A stretch of 64,000 bases of DNA from Kribbella jejuensis (GCF_006715085.1 NZ_VFMM01000003.1:558001-622000); one strand, 5' to 3'; numbered from the stretch's first letter, positions 36,590 through 45,732 are shown. Made by a program: numbers and translations. Notes: generated by a model from the sequence alone, not told the origin.

Positions 36590-36985
36590 TCAGACGTTGA
36601 TGGTGAAGCCGAGGTCGAGGTCTGAGGCGGCTTGGCCGGCGCGGATGCCCCAGTTGGTGGTGGGGTGGTCGCGGACGAGGATGGTGGTGTGGTCGGGCGG
36701 GATGTTGAAGGCTTTGAGGTTGGTGACGATCTCGGTGTAGAGGTTGCGCTTCGCGTCGACGGAGCGGCCGGCGAAGCAGTCGATCGTGACGAGCGTGAAG
36801 TACTCCGGTTGCGTCAAGCGCGGTGAACAGGCGAAACGGTGCGGTTCATGCACCACCAGCCGAACGTCCTTGTCCTGCGGCGGGATCTTGAACGCGCTCA
36901 CCAGCGCCGCGTGAACCGCCTCGATGAGCCCGGCCTCGTCCGCCGCGGAGTACTCCCGGCGTACCTCAATCTGTGCACTCGGCAT
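36590..36985 (-). CDS. Tautomerase-family protein
   Basis: 131 residues. Start MPSAQIEVRREYS differs from 4-oxalocrotonate tautomerases by having Met-Pro1 (the catalytic Pro after Met removal is kept). Further segments are FTLVTIDCFAGRSVDAKRNLYTEIV and TTILVRDHPTTNWGIRAGQ, typical of the tautomerase_3/MIF-like group. Upstream is a GAGGAAG binding site. It is followed by the DUF3626 gene. Confidence 0.78.
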   Translation of the reverse strand: MPSAQIEVRREYSAADEAGLIEAVHAALVSAFKIPPQDKDVRLVVHEPHRFACSPRLTQPEYFTLVTIDCFAGRSVDAKRNLYTEIVTNLKAFNIPPDHTTILVRDHPTTNWGIRAGQAASDLDLGFTINV

Positions 36986-37088
36986 GAACTGCTTCCTCTC
37001 CCGATCAACCGCGCCTCCTCGAACCCCACCACGAAGCCCCCACTTCGGCGACCCAATTTGTCGGTGGCGCCCGCCAGACTCCGATTGC

Positions 37089-37547
37089 ATGAAGATCCCA
37101 CGCGCCGCCGCGGTCGTCATCGAGTCCCGCAAGGTCCTGGTCATCAAGCGCTACCTCCGGAGTAAGACGTCCGCGGAGTGCGTTATGTGCGAGTACGGCG
37201 GTACGCCCGGACCGCAGTGTGGCGGGCATCGGTACGCCGTACTTCCCGGCGGGCATGTGGAGCCGGGCGAATCGGCCGCGGCCGCCGCGCTGCGGGAGCT
37301 CGAAGAGGAGACAACGCTGACCGGGGCGATCGACCGGCTCCTGTGGACAGGTACGCACAACGGGCGGCCGGCGTACTACTTCCGGATCAAAGACGTGAGC
37401 GGTGTGCCCGAGCTCTCCGGTGATGAGGCTGCTGCGCATTGCTCGACCAACCACTTTGAGCTGTGCTGGGCTGGTGCCGACCAGCTCGAGGAGATCGGCA
37501 TCTATCCGGTGGAGTTGTCGGCGAGGGCGGCGGCCAGCATGCGGTGA
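37089..37547 (+). CDS. NUDIX hydrolase
   Basis: 152 residues with Nudix box GGHVEPGESAAAAALRELEEETTL. A CVMCEYGGTPGPQCGGH insertion before the box brings three cysteines, which could bind metal. ATG 37089. Its 3' end overlaps the convergent phosphotransferase gene by 46 nt. Substrate unknown. Confidence 0.85.
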   Translation: MKIPRAAAVVIESRKVLVIKRYLRSKTSAECVMCEYGGTPGPQCGGHRYAVLPGGHVEPGESAAAAALRELEEETTLTGAIDRLLWTGTHNGRPAYYFRIKDVSGVPELSGDEAAAHCSTNHFELCWAGADQLEEIGIYPVELSARAAASMR

Positions 37548-38344
37548 CCTTGTTGTTCGAAGGGTTCTTCGCCGACTTGGTACGCCCAGACGGCGGTGCT
37601 GACTGCTTCGCGTAGGCGGGTGCGTTGCCAGGCTTCGGGTTCGCGTGGGTCGGAGCCGTAGCCAGCCAGGAGGGCGGGCTCCAGGGCTGGGTCGCGTTGG
37701 AACTGCTGGGCGGCGAGGCGGGCCAGGTCGGTGTACGCGGGGCGCAGGTCCGCGCGGCCGAAGTCGATCACGCGGACGACGCCGTGGTCGATCAGCCAGT
37801 TGCGGGGTTGCCAGTCGCCGTGGGTGGGGACGACCAGCGCGGGCGGAGTCGGCCAGTGCGCGATCGTCGTACGGACCTGCTCCACGACATCGGGGGCGAT
37901 GCGGTGCGGCATCCGCAGGTAGCGCCGGATCCGCTCGTTCTCGCGGTCCTCGTACGTGTCGTCCGGTACGGCGGACTGCTCGTGGAGCGCCGCGAGCAGC
38001 TCACCGGCCTGGTGATAGGTCTCCGGCATCCACTCGTACGGCGTACCTTCGACCAGTTCGCCGGGCAGATACCGGGTGAGGAGCAGCTTCGCGTCGTCGT
38101 CGGCGTGGATCAGTTCGGCGGCGCGGCCGATCGTCGTCCACGGGCGCAACCAGTTGCGGTGGGCCCGTAGTTCGCGGGCGAGGTGGTGGTCCTCGGCGTC
38201 GGCGGCCTTCGCGATGTAGTGGGCGCCTGCGTGCTCGAGCTCGAGCACGCAGGTGCCGATGATGCCCCAGCTGTGGTCGCGCACGATCGTCGCGGACGGC
38301 AACCACTCGTCCAGCAGCTGCTGCTGCCGCTCAGAAAGTCCCAC
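37502..38344 (-). CDS. Aminoglycoside-phosphotransferase-family kinase
   Basis: 280 residues: an N-lobe with IVRDHSWGIIGTCVLELEHAGAHYIAKAA (Lys of the ATP site), the catalytic loop VPTHGDWQPRNWLID, and VRVIDFGRADLRPAYTDLARL (DFG-like metal site). Related to APH and fructosamine-type kinases; the substrate is unknown. It is convergent with the NUDIX gene. Confidence 0.85.
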   Translation of the reverse strand: MGLSERQQQLLDEWLPSATIVRDHSWGIIGTCVLELEHAGAHYIAKAADAEDHHLARELRAHRNWLRPWTTIGRAAELIHADDDAKLLLTRYLPGELVEGTPYEWMPETYHQAGELLAALHEQSAVPDDTYEDRENERIRRYLRMPHRIAPDVVEQVRTTIAHWPTPPALVVPTHGDWQPRNWLIDHGVVRVIDFGRADLRPAYTDLARLAAQQFQRDPALEPALLAGYGSDPREPEAWQRTRLREAVSTAVWAYQVGEEPFEQQGHRMLAAALADNSTG

Positions 38345-38416
38345 AGCTCCGAGACTAACCCAGAAAAGAGCCGGAGAATGCTGGACGAAATTCCCCGGAG
38401 GATTTATCCTGACCGA

Positions 38417-39352
38417 ATGCAGAATTCACAGGGAAATGTCTCTTCACCATTAAACCTATCATCGGAAATTACCGAAAGCAAGTCCGGCGAATTCTGGCAG
38501 CTCGGCACCGACCGGGTGCGGCGGATCGGGTTCGGGGCGAAGCGGCTCGCGGGTTCCGCGGTGGCCGACGGGCCGGACGTGCAGGAGCGAGCGGTCACGC
38601 TGGTACGGCGGGTGGTCGAGCTCGGCGTGAACCACATCGACACCGCCGCGTTCTACCCGAGCCACGGGCGGAGCGGTGAGACCGCGTTCGAGAGCCTGGA
38701 CTGGGCGAACGACGTGATCCGCCGGGCGCTCTCGCCGTACCCGGAGGAACTCGTGATCGCGACCAAGGTCGGTCCGACGCGCCACGGTCTGGCACGACCG
38801 GACGAGCTGCGCGGGTTGGTCGAGGCCGATCTGAAGGCGCTCGGGGTGGACTCGCTCGACCTCGTGTACCTGCGACAGATGCGGCTGGAGTCGATCGCGG
38901 AGCACTTCGGCGTGCTCGCCGAACTGCAGACGAAAGGCATGATCCGGCAGCTCGGCATCTCGAATGTGAAGGTCGCGCATTTGCACGAGGCGCGCGAGAT
39001 CGCGCCGGTGGTCGCGGTGCAGAACCGGTACAGCGTCGGCTTCGGCCGCGTGAACGACGAAATCCTGGAGCTGTGCGGCCAGCTCGGCATCGCGTTCGTA
39101 CCGTTCTTCGCGGTGACCGCCGAGTCGCGCGAGGCCGGCGGCGTCCCGGCATCGGGCGTCGTACAGGAGATCGCGAAGCGGCACGGGGCGACCGAGGCGC
39201 AGGTCCGGTTGGCGTGGACGCTGAGCCGCGGTCCGCACGTACTGGCGATCCCGGGCACGTCGAGCGAGCACCACCTTCAGCAGAACCTCGCGGCCGCCGA
39301 CCTCGCCCTCTCCCCCGACGACCTGGACGCATTGAACTCGCTGACGGACTGA
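38417..39352 (+). CDS. Aldo/keto reductase
   Basis: 311 residues, TIM-barrel AKR: IGFGAKRLAG, VNHIDTAAFY (Asp and Tyr) and VIATKVG (Lys). At the usual catalytic His position the sequence reads LVYLRQM, so His is replaced by Arg, as in one actinobacterial AKR subgroup. The NADP-site VLAIPGTSSEHHLQQNL is present. ATG 38417; an in-frame upstream ATG at 38378 is possible. Confidence 0.85.
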   Translation: MQNSQGNVSSPLNLSSEITESKSGEFWQLGTDRVRRIGFGAKRLAGSAVADGPDVQERAVTLVRRVVELGVNHIDTAAFYPSHGRSGETAFESLDWANDVIRRALSPYPEELVIATKVGPTRHGLARPDELRGLVEADLKALGVDSLDLVYLRQMRLESIAEHFGVLAELQTKGMIRQLGISNVKVAHLHEAREIAPVVAVQNRYSVGFGRVNDEILELCGQLGIAFVPFFAVTAESREAGGVPASGVVQEIAKRHGATEAQVRLAWTLSRGPHVLAIPGTSSEHHLQQNLAAADLALSPDDLDALNSLTD

Positions 39353-39449
39353 CGGCTGCGGCGTTGAGTCACCGTTGGCCTGAAGGCACGGGTCGGCGGT
39401 GACACGACCCGATGCTCTGCAAGGGTGTGGCCCAGCGGAAGGGGTTCGA

Positions 39450-40108
39450 GTGCTGACGACCGTGCTGGTCGATCTCGACGGGACGTTGGTTGACCACGAG
39501 TCGGCCGCGGCTGCTGCGGTTGTCGTGTGGGCGGCGGAGTACGGCGTAGTCGGGGCGGGGTTGCCGCGGACTGGGCGGCTGTATCGGACAAGTACTACCG
39601 GCGGTACCAGCGGCGGGAACTGACCTTCGCCGAGCAGCGGCGCCTGCGGGTGCGCGAGTTCCTAGGCGTCGAAGTGAGCGATGCCGAGGCGGATGCCATG
39701 TTCGAGGGTTATGTACGGCGGTACGAGGCGGGCTGGGCCGTGTACGACGACGCCGTACCGGCGTTGCGGTCTGTCCGCGCCGCCGGGCTGCGGGCTGTTG
39801 TACTGACGAACGGCAATACCGCGCACCAGCGGTACAAGCTCGATCGGATGGGGCTGACCGCGGAGATCGACGAGCTGATCACCGGCGACGACCTGCCCGC
39901 GACCAAACCCGATCCGCGGGCGTTCGCGTACGCGCTCGAACGTGTCGGTGCGGTTCCGGCCGGGGCGATGATGGTCGGCGACTCGCTCGAGAACGACGTC
40001 CGCGGCGCGCAGGCGGCTGGGATATATGCCGTGCTGGTTGATCGGTACGACAGGCATCCGCGGGGCGGCGTGCCGCGGGTTCGTGGGTTGGAGGAGATCA
40101 GGCTGTGA
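39450..40108 (+). pseudogene. HAD-superfamily hydrolase, single-base frameshift
   Basis: GTG 39450 gives TTVLVDLDGTLVDHESAAAAA (HAD motif I). One base is missing near 39570 (Gly-Leu-Pro, then Ala-Asp-Trp expected). The next frame continues WAAVSDKYYRRYQRREL, VVLTNGNTAHQ (motif II), DLPATKPDPRAF (motif III Lys) and MMVGDSLENDVRGA (motif IV). The two pieces make one complete phosphatase of about 219 residues. All motifs are kept, so either the mutation is recent or the base was lost in assembly. Confidence 0.8.
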
Positions 40109-40814
40109 GGCGGCGGCGGTGGGCGCGTTGGCGGCAGGTGGGGCCGCAGTAGCGGGCTGGGCGGCCGGTGGTTCGGAGTGGGAGTGGGGCGCCGCAGTCG
40201 GCGCAGAAGCCGGTGGGGTTGTCACGGAACGCCGATTGTTCCGTGACACCGGATCGCAAGCCGTCCAGGACCAGTTGGACGAGCCGGAGGCCCGCTGCTG
40301 GGTCGCGGCGGGTCGCGAGCATCGAAGCGCAACCGGCGGTCAGTGACACGACGTCGTCCGGGCTGACGTCGGTCCGGACGCCTCCGGCTCGCTGAGCCGC
40401 GTGCAGCAGTGCGCCCACGACTTGGCGGAATCGCCTGACGGACGCGCGGAGCAGCGGACGCGGCCAGCTGGCGTCCTCGGTGACAACGTCGCAGAGGCGC
40501 CCGCGGCGATCCGACTTCTCCACCACGTCCAGCAAGAACCCGAAGAACGCCGGTGTCGGGGCGAATCGCGCCATCCGTTGCTCGCCTGAAGCAACCAGTT
40601 CGTCGAGGTGCTGGACGAATACCGCTTCCTGGAGGCCCTGCTTGGTCGGAAAGTGCCGGTAGACCGTGCCGGCACCGACGCCTGCCCGGCGCGCGATCTC
40701 GCCGAGCGGGACGTCGAGTCCCTGCTCGTCGAAGGCCTCGCCGGCGGCAGCGAGCATCTTGGCGCGGTTCCGGCGCGCGTCGGCGCGATCGCCGCCGCTG
40801 GTCGCTGTCGTCAT
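40098..40814 (-). CDS. TetR-family regulator with C-terminal zinc-ribbon
   Basis: 238 residues. The HTH is MLAAAGEAFDEQGLDVPLGEIARRAGVGAGTVYRHFPTKQGL and is followed by a ligand domain. The last 40 residues hold CADCG and, 17 residues on, CGPTC, ending in QRAHRRR: a small Cys4 metal-binding module with a basic tail, an unusual addition to a TetR protein. It is divergent from the NmrA gene and likely represses it. The 3' end overlaps the HAD gene by 11 nt. Confidence 0.86.
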   Translation of the reverse strand: MTTATSGGDRADARRNRAKMLAAAGEAFDEQGLDVPLGEIARRAGVGAGTVYRHFPTKQGLQEAVFVQHLDELVASGEQRMARFAPTPAFFGFLLDVVEKSDRRGRLCDVVTEDASWPRPLLRASVRRFRQVVGALLHAAQRAGGVRTDVSPDDVVSLTAGCASMLATRRDPAAGLRLVQLVLDGLRSGVTEQSAFRDNPTGFCADCGAPLPLRTTGRPARYCGPTCRQRAHRRRLTA

Positions 40815-40840
40815 GTCACGAAATCCCTTGTGTCGGCCCC

Positions 40841-40853
40841 TCAACCGGGTTGA
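40841..40853. promoter_or_regulatory. Perfect inverted repeat TCAACCGGGTTGA (TetR operator candidate)
   Basis: A 6-bp inverted repeat around one central G, in the 72-bp gap between the divergent TetR and NmrA genes. Position and symmetry fit an operator for the TetR protein. Confidence 0.55.
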
Positions 40854-40886
40854 AGTATTCCAGATATTCGTGAACGAGAGGACGAC

Positions 40887-41789
40887 ATGACCACCGAATC
40901 GAACAGCCCTGTAGCCGTCACTGGCGCAACGGGCAAGCAGGGCGGCGCGACAGCGCGTCGGCTCCTGGCCGGCGGGAGGCAAGTGCGCGCAGTAGTACGG
41001 GACACGGCATCGCCCGCCGCCGCAGCGCTCGCGGACGCCGGTGCCGATCTGGCTGTCGCGGACTTCGACGAGCCCGCGAGCTTGGCGCCGGCGCTCGAGG
41101 GAACGAGCGCGTTGTTCGCCGTACCACCGAGTGCCTATGGGCCGTCCGGGAGCAATCCGGAGCTCGAGTTCGCGCGTGGTCGTGCCCTGGCGGATGCCGC
41201 GGCGGCTGTCGGAGTCCGGCAGGTGGTGTTCACGGGCGTCGCGTCGACGAGCGGAGATGCATTCGCCGCGCCGGGCAAGCGGCGCACCGAGGAATACCTG
41301 CGGGAACACATTCCGCTGGTGACCGTGTTGCGGCCGGTGCGGTTCATGACGAACTATCTCGGGGCGCCGGGGCTCGGATTGGAAGGTTTCGTCGACGGGG
41401 TTCACCGGCATCTGTTCCCGCCGGACGAGCCTGTGCAGATCATCGCGCTCGAGGACATCGCGGAGTTCGCGGCGTTGGCGTTCGAGCAGCCGGAGCGGTT
41501 CGCCGGCCGCACCCTGGAGTTGGCCGGTGACGAGCTGACGCCGGTGGAAGCGGTCACGGCGATCGCTGCGGCGACCGGAGTCCCACTGCGGTACGAGCAG
41601 CTCACGCACGAGGAGGCCGCCGCGCTCAACGCGGAGATCGCCGAGACGCGGCAGCGGTGGATTGCCGGACAGCGCTGGCATGCCGACATCGAAGCGCTGC
41701 GCGTGATCCACCCAGGACTGCGCACCCTGGACGACTGGCTGGCCGAATCCGGCGCGGCCGCGCTCCGCAGCCTGCTAGGCGCCGCCTAG
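40887..41789 (+). CDS. NmrA-like NAD(P)-binding protein
   Basis: 300 residues: VAVTGATGKQGGATARRLL (Rossmann motif GATGKQGG), VRQVVFTGVAST and LRPVRFMTNYLG. It belongs to the NmrA/isoflavone-reductase type of atypical SDRs, which sense or reduce with NADP(H). GAGAGGACGAC precedes ATG 40887. It is divergent from the TetR gene, with a candidate operator between. Confidence 0.85.
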   Translation: MTTESNSPVAVTGATGKQGGATARRLLAGGRQVRAVVRDTASPAAAALADAGADLAVADFDEPASLAPALEGTSALFAVPPSAYGPSGSNPELEFARGRALADAAAAVGVRQVVFTGVASTSGDAFAAPGKRRTEEYLREHIPLVTVLRPVRFMTNYLGAPGLGLEGFVDGVHRHLFPPDEPVQIIALEDIAEFAALAFEQPERFAGRTLELAGDELTPVEAVTAIAAATGVPLRYEQLTHEEAAALNAEIAETRQRWIAGQRWHADIEALRVIHPGLRTLDDWLAESGAAALRSLLGAA

Positions 41790-41865
41790 CCGCACACGGG
41801 CGCCCGGCTTGCCCCAGCCGTCTGCTCTGCGGCACCACCTACGTCTGCGTACAAAGGGCCGCCCG

Positions 41866-42414
41866 TCAGAAGCTCACCTCGTCGGTGTTCTTGACGGCGG
41901 CGGTCCGACCTGGCGCGCGGTGGTTCTCCCAGTAGAGGTTGGTGTGGGCGATGACCTTGTCCGGAGTGGGTGCGCCCCACTCCGAGAGGTCTTCGGTGGT
42001 GTGCGCGTCGCCGACGAGCGTCACGTCGTACCCACGAACCATCGCGCCGTGGATCGTCGAGCGGATGCATTCGTCGGTCTGGGCGCCGCTGACGACCAGG
42101 TGGCCGATGCCGGCGCGGGCGAGCACGTCCTCCAGATCGGTCGCCTCGAACGAGTCGGCGTACGTCTTGTGGACGACCGCCTCCGAGCCGTCGCGGGACA
42201 GTTCCGGTACGAGCTGCCAGTTGTCGCTGTCCTTCTGGAGATTCTCGCTGGAGTGCAGAACCCAGACGACCGGTACTCCCCCGGCGCGTGCCTTGCCGAC
42301 GAGCGTGCCGATGTTCGCGACGACGCGGTCGCGCTCGTGCGCCTCGCTCACGACACCGTTCTGCACGTCGACCACGAGCAGGCCCGTGTTCGGCCGATCC
42401 GACAGCGTGGACAT
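41866..42414 (-). CDS. Isochorismatase-family cysteine hydrolase
   Basis: 182 residues. Catalytic triad: Asp16 in LLVVDVQNG, Lys in VVHKTYADSFE, Cys in SGAQTDECIRSTI, with the preceding cis-peptide region VVSGAQT. Such enzymes hydrolyse amides such as nicotinamide or carbamoyl groups; the substrate is unknown. AAAGGAG lies 8 nt before ATG 42414. Confidence 0.87.
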   Translation of the reverse strand: MSTLSDRPNTGLLVVDVQNGVVSEAHERDRVVANIGTLVGKARAGGVPVVWVLHSSENLQKDSDNWQLVPELSRDGSEAVVHKTYADSFEATDLEDVLARAGIGHLVVSGAQTDECIRSTIHGAMVRGYDVTLVGDAHTTEDLSEWGAPTPDKVIAHTNLYWENHRAPGRTAAVKNTDEVSF

Positions 42415-42468
42415 GTCCGCTCCTTTCGATCAGGTACGACGGAACGCTAGACAACCCCACCGACAGTT

Positions 42469-42759
42469 TCAGCTCCGCAACCGCAGCCGCACCACCGGCT
42501 CGTCCCCGTCGTCGAGATGCTCGGCCCGCCGCACCGCTGCCTTCACCGGCAGGATGTACCGCCCGTCCTTGGGAAACATCGACGTCTCCCAAACACTCCC
42601 CCCGATCTCCGCGGTGACCGGAATCATCCCCCACCCGTACGAGACGTGCCCCGCCTCCGCCTCGAAGTACCCACACTCCTCCTCCGGCACCGTAATGAAG
42701 TACCAAGGCGCCGGCCCCCGCCAATACCAAATCTCCCCCGAAAACTCGATGTCGTTCAT
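42469..42759 (-). CDS. DUF1905 protein
   Basis: 96 residues: EFSGEIWYWRGPAPWYFITVPEEE, GWGMIPVTAEIGGSVWETSMFPKDGRYILPVKAAVR. This is a single DUF1905 beta-barrel domain, function unknown. Its ATG overlaps the stop of the WYL regulator gene by 4 nt, so it is co-translated with the regulator. Confidence 0.82.
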   Translation of the reverse strand: MNDIEFSGEIWYWRGPAPWYFITVPEEECGYFEAEAGHVSYGWGMIPVTAEIGGSVWETSMFPKDGRYILPVKAAVRRAEHLDDGDEPVVRLRLRS

Positions 42760-43709
42760 TCCTCCCCCAATGTGCCGGCGGCCAGGAGGCGGGTGGCTAG
42801 GTTGCGGGAGGCTTCTTGGAGTTCGGGGCTTGCTTGGATTCGGTAGGGGGCTTTGATGGCGGTTAGTTGGGTGGCGTACCACTCTGGGTCGTCGGTGCTG
42901 GCCAGTAGGCGGGTGTGGGTTTCGTCTATGGGTTCCAGGCGGCCCATGCTTCTGGGGATCCACCAGCGTGTGGCTTCTAGTGAGGCGTCGATTTCTACTT
43001 CGATCGGGTAGCGCCAGCCCATGGCCAGGTGTTCTTCTACGGCGGCCAAGGGGTCCAGGTCGGCGGGCGGGGTGAACGTGGTGGGCTGGGGGTCGACCTT
43101 GGTGATCTTGTCGACTCGGAGGACTCGTTGGGCGTCCTTGGTGTGGGACCAGCACAGCAGGTACCAGCGGCCGCGGCGGACTACTACTGCCCACGGGTCG
43201 ACGTCCATCGGCCACTCTTCCTGGTGGCGGCGGTAGGTGATGGTGATGCGGCGCGCGGAGGTGCTGTGCGAGACCAGGGCCGCGGTGATCTCCGGGTCGG
43301 GGGTACGGGCGCCGGGGTCGGGTCCGCGGGCGCTGACCCGGCGGATCGCGTCGGTGGAGCGGGCGACCGGTTCGGGCAGCACCCGGATGATCTTGCCGAG
43401 CGCGTTCTCGACCGGATCGGCCGCGCCACGCGGGCCTTCGAGCACGGCCATCACCAGGCCAAGGGCCTCGGTAGGGCTGAACATCAGCGGCGGCAACCGC
43501 AGGCCGCGGCCGACGCGGTAACCGCCGTACGGCCCGCGGACCGACTCGATCGGGATGTCCGCCTCGCGCAGGATCGCGACGTACCGGCGGGCGGCGCGCT
43601 CGGACACCCCGAGCTTCTCGCCCAGGTGTTCCGCGGTGATCCCGGGACTGTTCTGGATCAACTCCAGCACCATCAGGGTGCGCGCGGTCGGGCTCACGTC
43701 GTACGCCAT
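42756..43709 (-). CDS. WYL-domain transcriptional regulator
   Basis: 317 residues. The N-terminal HTH is ILELIQ-like LMVLELIQNSPGITAEHLGEKLGVSERAARRYVAILREAD. The WYL domain (about 145-230) includes ITYRRHQEEW, PWAVVVRRGRWYLLCWSHTKDAQRVLRVDKI. WYL domains bind nucleic-acid or nucleotide ligands. It is divergent from a second WYL regulator 93 bp away and coupled to the DUF1905 gene. Confidence 0.88.
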   Translation of the reverse strand: MAYDVSPTARTLMVLELIQNSPGITAEHLGEKLGVSERAARRYVAILREADIPIESVRGPYGGYRVGRGLRLPPLMFSPTEALGLVMAVLEGPRGAADPVENALGKIIRVLPEPVARSTDAIRRVSARGPDPGARTPDPEITAALVSHSTSARRITITYRRHQEEWPMDVDPWAVVVRRGRWYLLCWSHTKDAQRVLRVDKITKVDPQPTTFTPPADLDPLAAVEEHLAMGWRYPIEVEIDASLEATRWWIPRSMGRLEPIDETHTRLLASTDDPEWYATQLTAIKAPYRIQASPELQEASRNLATRLLAAGTLGEE

Positions 43710-43802
43710 CGTCCACCATTCCGGAAGAAGTCCGTCCGGCTCCGAGGGTAGACCACCAGAAAGTGCTCAACAGGTGAGCGGTTTGTCTGCGACGATCGAG
43801 GC

Positions 43803-44762
43803 GTGCGGGCGGATCGGTTGGTGGCGGTGCTGTTGCTGATGCAGGCCCGCGGGCGGGTCACGGCCAAAGAGGTCGCGGACGAGCTGCAGATCTCGCTCGC
43901 GACCGCGCGGCGCGATCTCGAGGCGTTGTCCACAGCCGGCATTCCGGTTTATCCACAGCCCGGGCGGCATGGCGGCTGGCAGCTCGTCGGCGGCGCCCGT
44001 ACCGATCTGAGCGGCCTGACCGCGACCGAAGCGCAGGCTCTCTTCCTCCTCGTCGGCCCCGCGGCATCGATCGCGCCAGACGCGAAGGCCGCGCTCCGCA
44101 AGCTCGTCCGCGCGCTCCCGGACACCTTCCGCGAACATGCGCAGGCCGCGGCCGAGGCGGTCGTGATCGACCCGGCTCGCTGGGGTGAGCACGTCAAGGA
44201 ACGCCCAGAGCTGGTACGTCGTCTGCAGGGCACCGTCGTACGCCGGGAACGTGTGCGACTCGTCTACTCCGGCCGCGGACGCGGTACGTCGGAACGCGTC
44301 GTCGAGCCGCTCGGGCTGGTCGACAAGGACGACGTCTGGTACCTGATCGCGGGTACACCCAACGGCCGGCGCACGTTCCGGGTCGACCGGATCGAGGAGG
44401 CCACGGCAACCGGTGATCTCTTCGAGCGACCGGACGACTTCGAACTGTCATCGGCGTGGGCCGAGATCGTCGAGCGGATGGAGGAACGCCGATCGGGGCT
44501 GACGGCAACGGTCCTGATGGACGAGCGGAACGTCCGGGTGATGCAGGACCGGCTCGGCCGGAACTGCGAGCTGGACGGGACGGTCGGCGATCGCGTGCGG
44601 ATCCGGGTCACCGCGCCGACGCCGTTGATGATCGCGCAGCACCTGGCCGGCTGGGGCGGGTCGATCGAGGTGCTGGATCCACCGTCGGTGCAGGCCGAGC
44701 TCGCGCGTCTTGGCCAGGAATTGATCGATCGTTACGGCTCGATGGACCGCCTTGGTGAGTAA
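43803..44762 (+). CDS. WYL-domain transcriptional regulator
   Basis: 319 residues with a similar layout: MRADRLVAVLLLMQARGRVTAKEVADELQISLATARRDLEAL (HTH), LSGLTATEAQALFLL, and a WYL core VRLVYSGRG, LGLVDKDDVWYLIAGTPNGRRTFRVDRI. It starts at GTG 43803. It shares only fold with its divergent neighbour, so the pair is not a recent duplication. Confidence 0.88.
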   Translation: MRADRLVAVLLLMQARGRVTAKEVADELQISLATARRDLEALSTAGIPVYPQPGRHGGWQLVGGARTDLSGLTATEAQALFLLVGPAASIAPDAKAALRKLVRALPDTFREHAQAAAEAVVIDPARWGEHVKERPELVRRLQGTVVRRERVRLVYSGRGRGTSERVVEPLGLVDKDDVWYLIAGTPNGRRTFRVDRIEEATATGDLFERPDDFELSSAWAEIVERMEERRSGLTATVLMDERNVRVMQDRLGRNCELDGTVGDRVRIRVTAPTPLMIAQHLAGWGGSIEVLDPPSVQAELARLGQELIDRYGSMDRLGE

Positions 44763-44768
44763 GGTGCC

Positions 44769-45725
44769 ATGGTTCAGCGTGTCCCGTTCAAGCCTCAGGA
44801 ACCATTCGTGACCACATCCCCTCCCCAGCCGCCGCAGGGTCCGTACGCACCTCAGCCGGGCGGCTACGGTCCGCCACAGCAGCAGCCGTACCCGCAGTAC
44901 TCCCAGCCGGGCCAGCAGGTCCCGCCTCCGGGTCAGCCGTACCCGGGTCCGCCGCAGTACGGTCCCCAGGACGGCCAGCAGTACCAGGGCCAGCCCGGTG
45001 CGTACCAGCAGCAGTACGCCGGTCAGCAGGCACCGCAGTACGGCCAGTACCAGCAGCAGGACCAGTACCAGGGTCAGTACCAGGGCCAGCAGGGTCAGCC
45101 GTTCCCGCAGCCGGGATACGCCCCGCAGGGCCAGCTGAGCTGCCGCTTCTGCGGTGGTTACCCTGCCGTGGACGCCACCGTCCGCGGTCACCAGGGCATG
45201 ATCATCCTGATGCGGTTCCTGAAGCTGCGGGGTCCATTCTGCCGCACCTGCGGGATCGCCTCCGTCCGCGACATGACCTCGAAGAGCCTCTGGCAGGGCT
45301 GGTGGGGCATCGGTTCGTCGATCATCAACCCGATCACGATGCTGATGAACATCGGCCCGATGCAGAAGTTCAAGCGCCTCCCCGAGCCCACGCCGGGTCC
45401 GGGACAGCCGATGAACCCGGGCAAGCCACTCTTCCAGCGCCCGGCGATCCTGATGCTGCTGCTGCCGGTCGTGGTCATCGCACTGCTGATCGTCGGCAAC
45501 CTCAACTCGACCGAGTCGAAGGCAGAGGTCGGCTCCTGCGTCGTGAACAAGGGCACGTCGTCGAGCCCTGACGTGAAGGTCGTCAAGTGCAGCTCGTCGG
45601 ATGCGGAGTACCGGGTGATCGACCGGATCGACTCCACCGACGAAAGCAAGTGCGGTGAACAGACCGACGCGACGTACGTCGACGAGGGCGCCGACTACAC
45701 CCTCTGTCTGGCGCGAATCAAGTAG
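44769..45725 (+). CDS. Pro/Gln/Tyr-rich zinc-ribbon membrane protein (LppU-like)
   Basis: 318 residues. A low-complexity cytoplasmic front (about 1-120, rich in Gln, Pro and Tyr repeats such as QYQGQYQGQQGQ) is followed by CRFCGG and CRTCG (zinc-ribbon), one membrane helix (AILMLLLPVVVIALLIVGNL) and an extracellular domain with four Cys (GSCVVNKG, VKCSSS, SKCGEQ, TLCLARI) like LppU/SCO3897-type proteins. ATG 44769 follows AAGG closely; GTG 44808 after AGGA is an alternative. Role unknown. Confidence 0.72.
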   Translation: MVQRVPFKPQEPFVTTSPPQPPQGPYAPQPGGYGPPQQQPYPQYSQPGQQVPPPGQPYPGPPQYGPQDGQQYQGQPGAYQQQYAGQQAPQYGQYQQQDQYQGQYQGQQGQPFPQPGYAPQGQLSCRFCGGYPAVDATVRGHQGMIILMRFLKLRGPFCRTCGIASVRDMTSKSLWQGWWGIGSSIINPITMLMNIGPMQKFKRLPEPTPGPGQPMNPGKPLFQRPAILMLLLPVVVIALLIVGNLNSTESKAEVGSCVVNKGTSSSPDVKVVKCSSSDAEYRVIDRIDSTDESKCGEQTDATYVDEGADYTLCLARIK

Positions 45726-45732
45726 CTAAGTG

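Noticed and set aside
28734-38344. Two phosphotransferases as aminoglycoside resistance genes
   Set aside because: Only the general APH fold is visible; the family mostly has other substrates.
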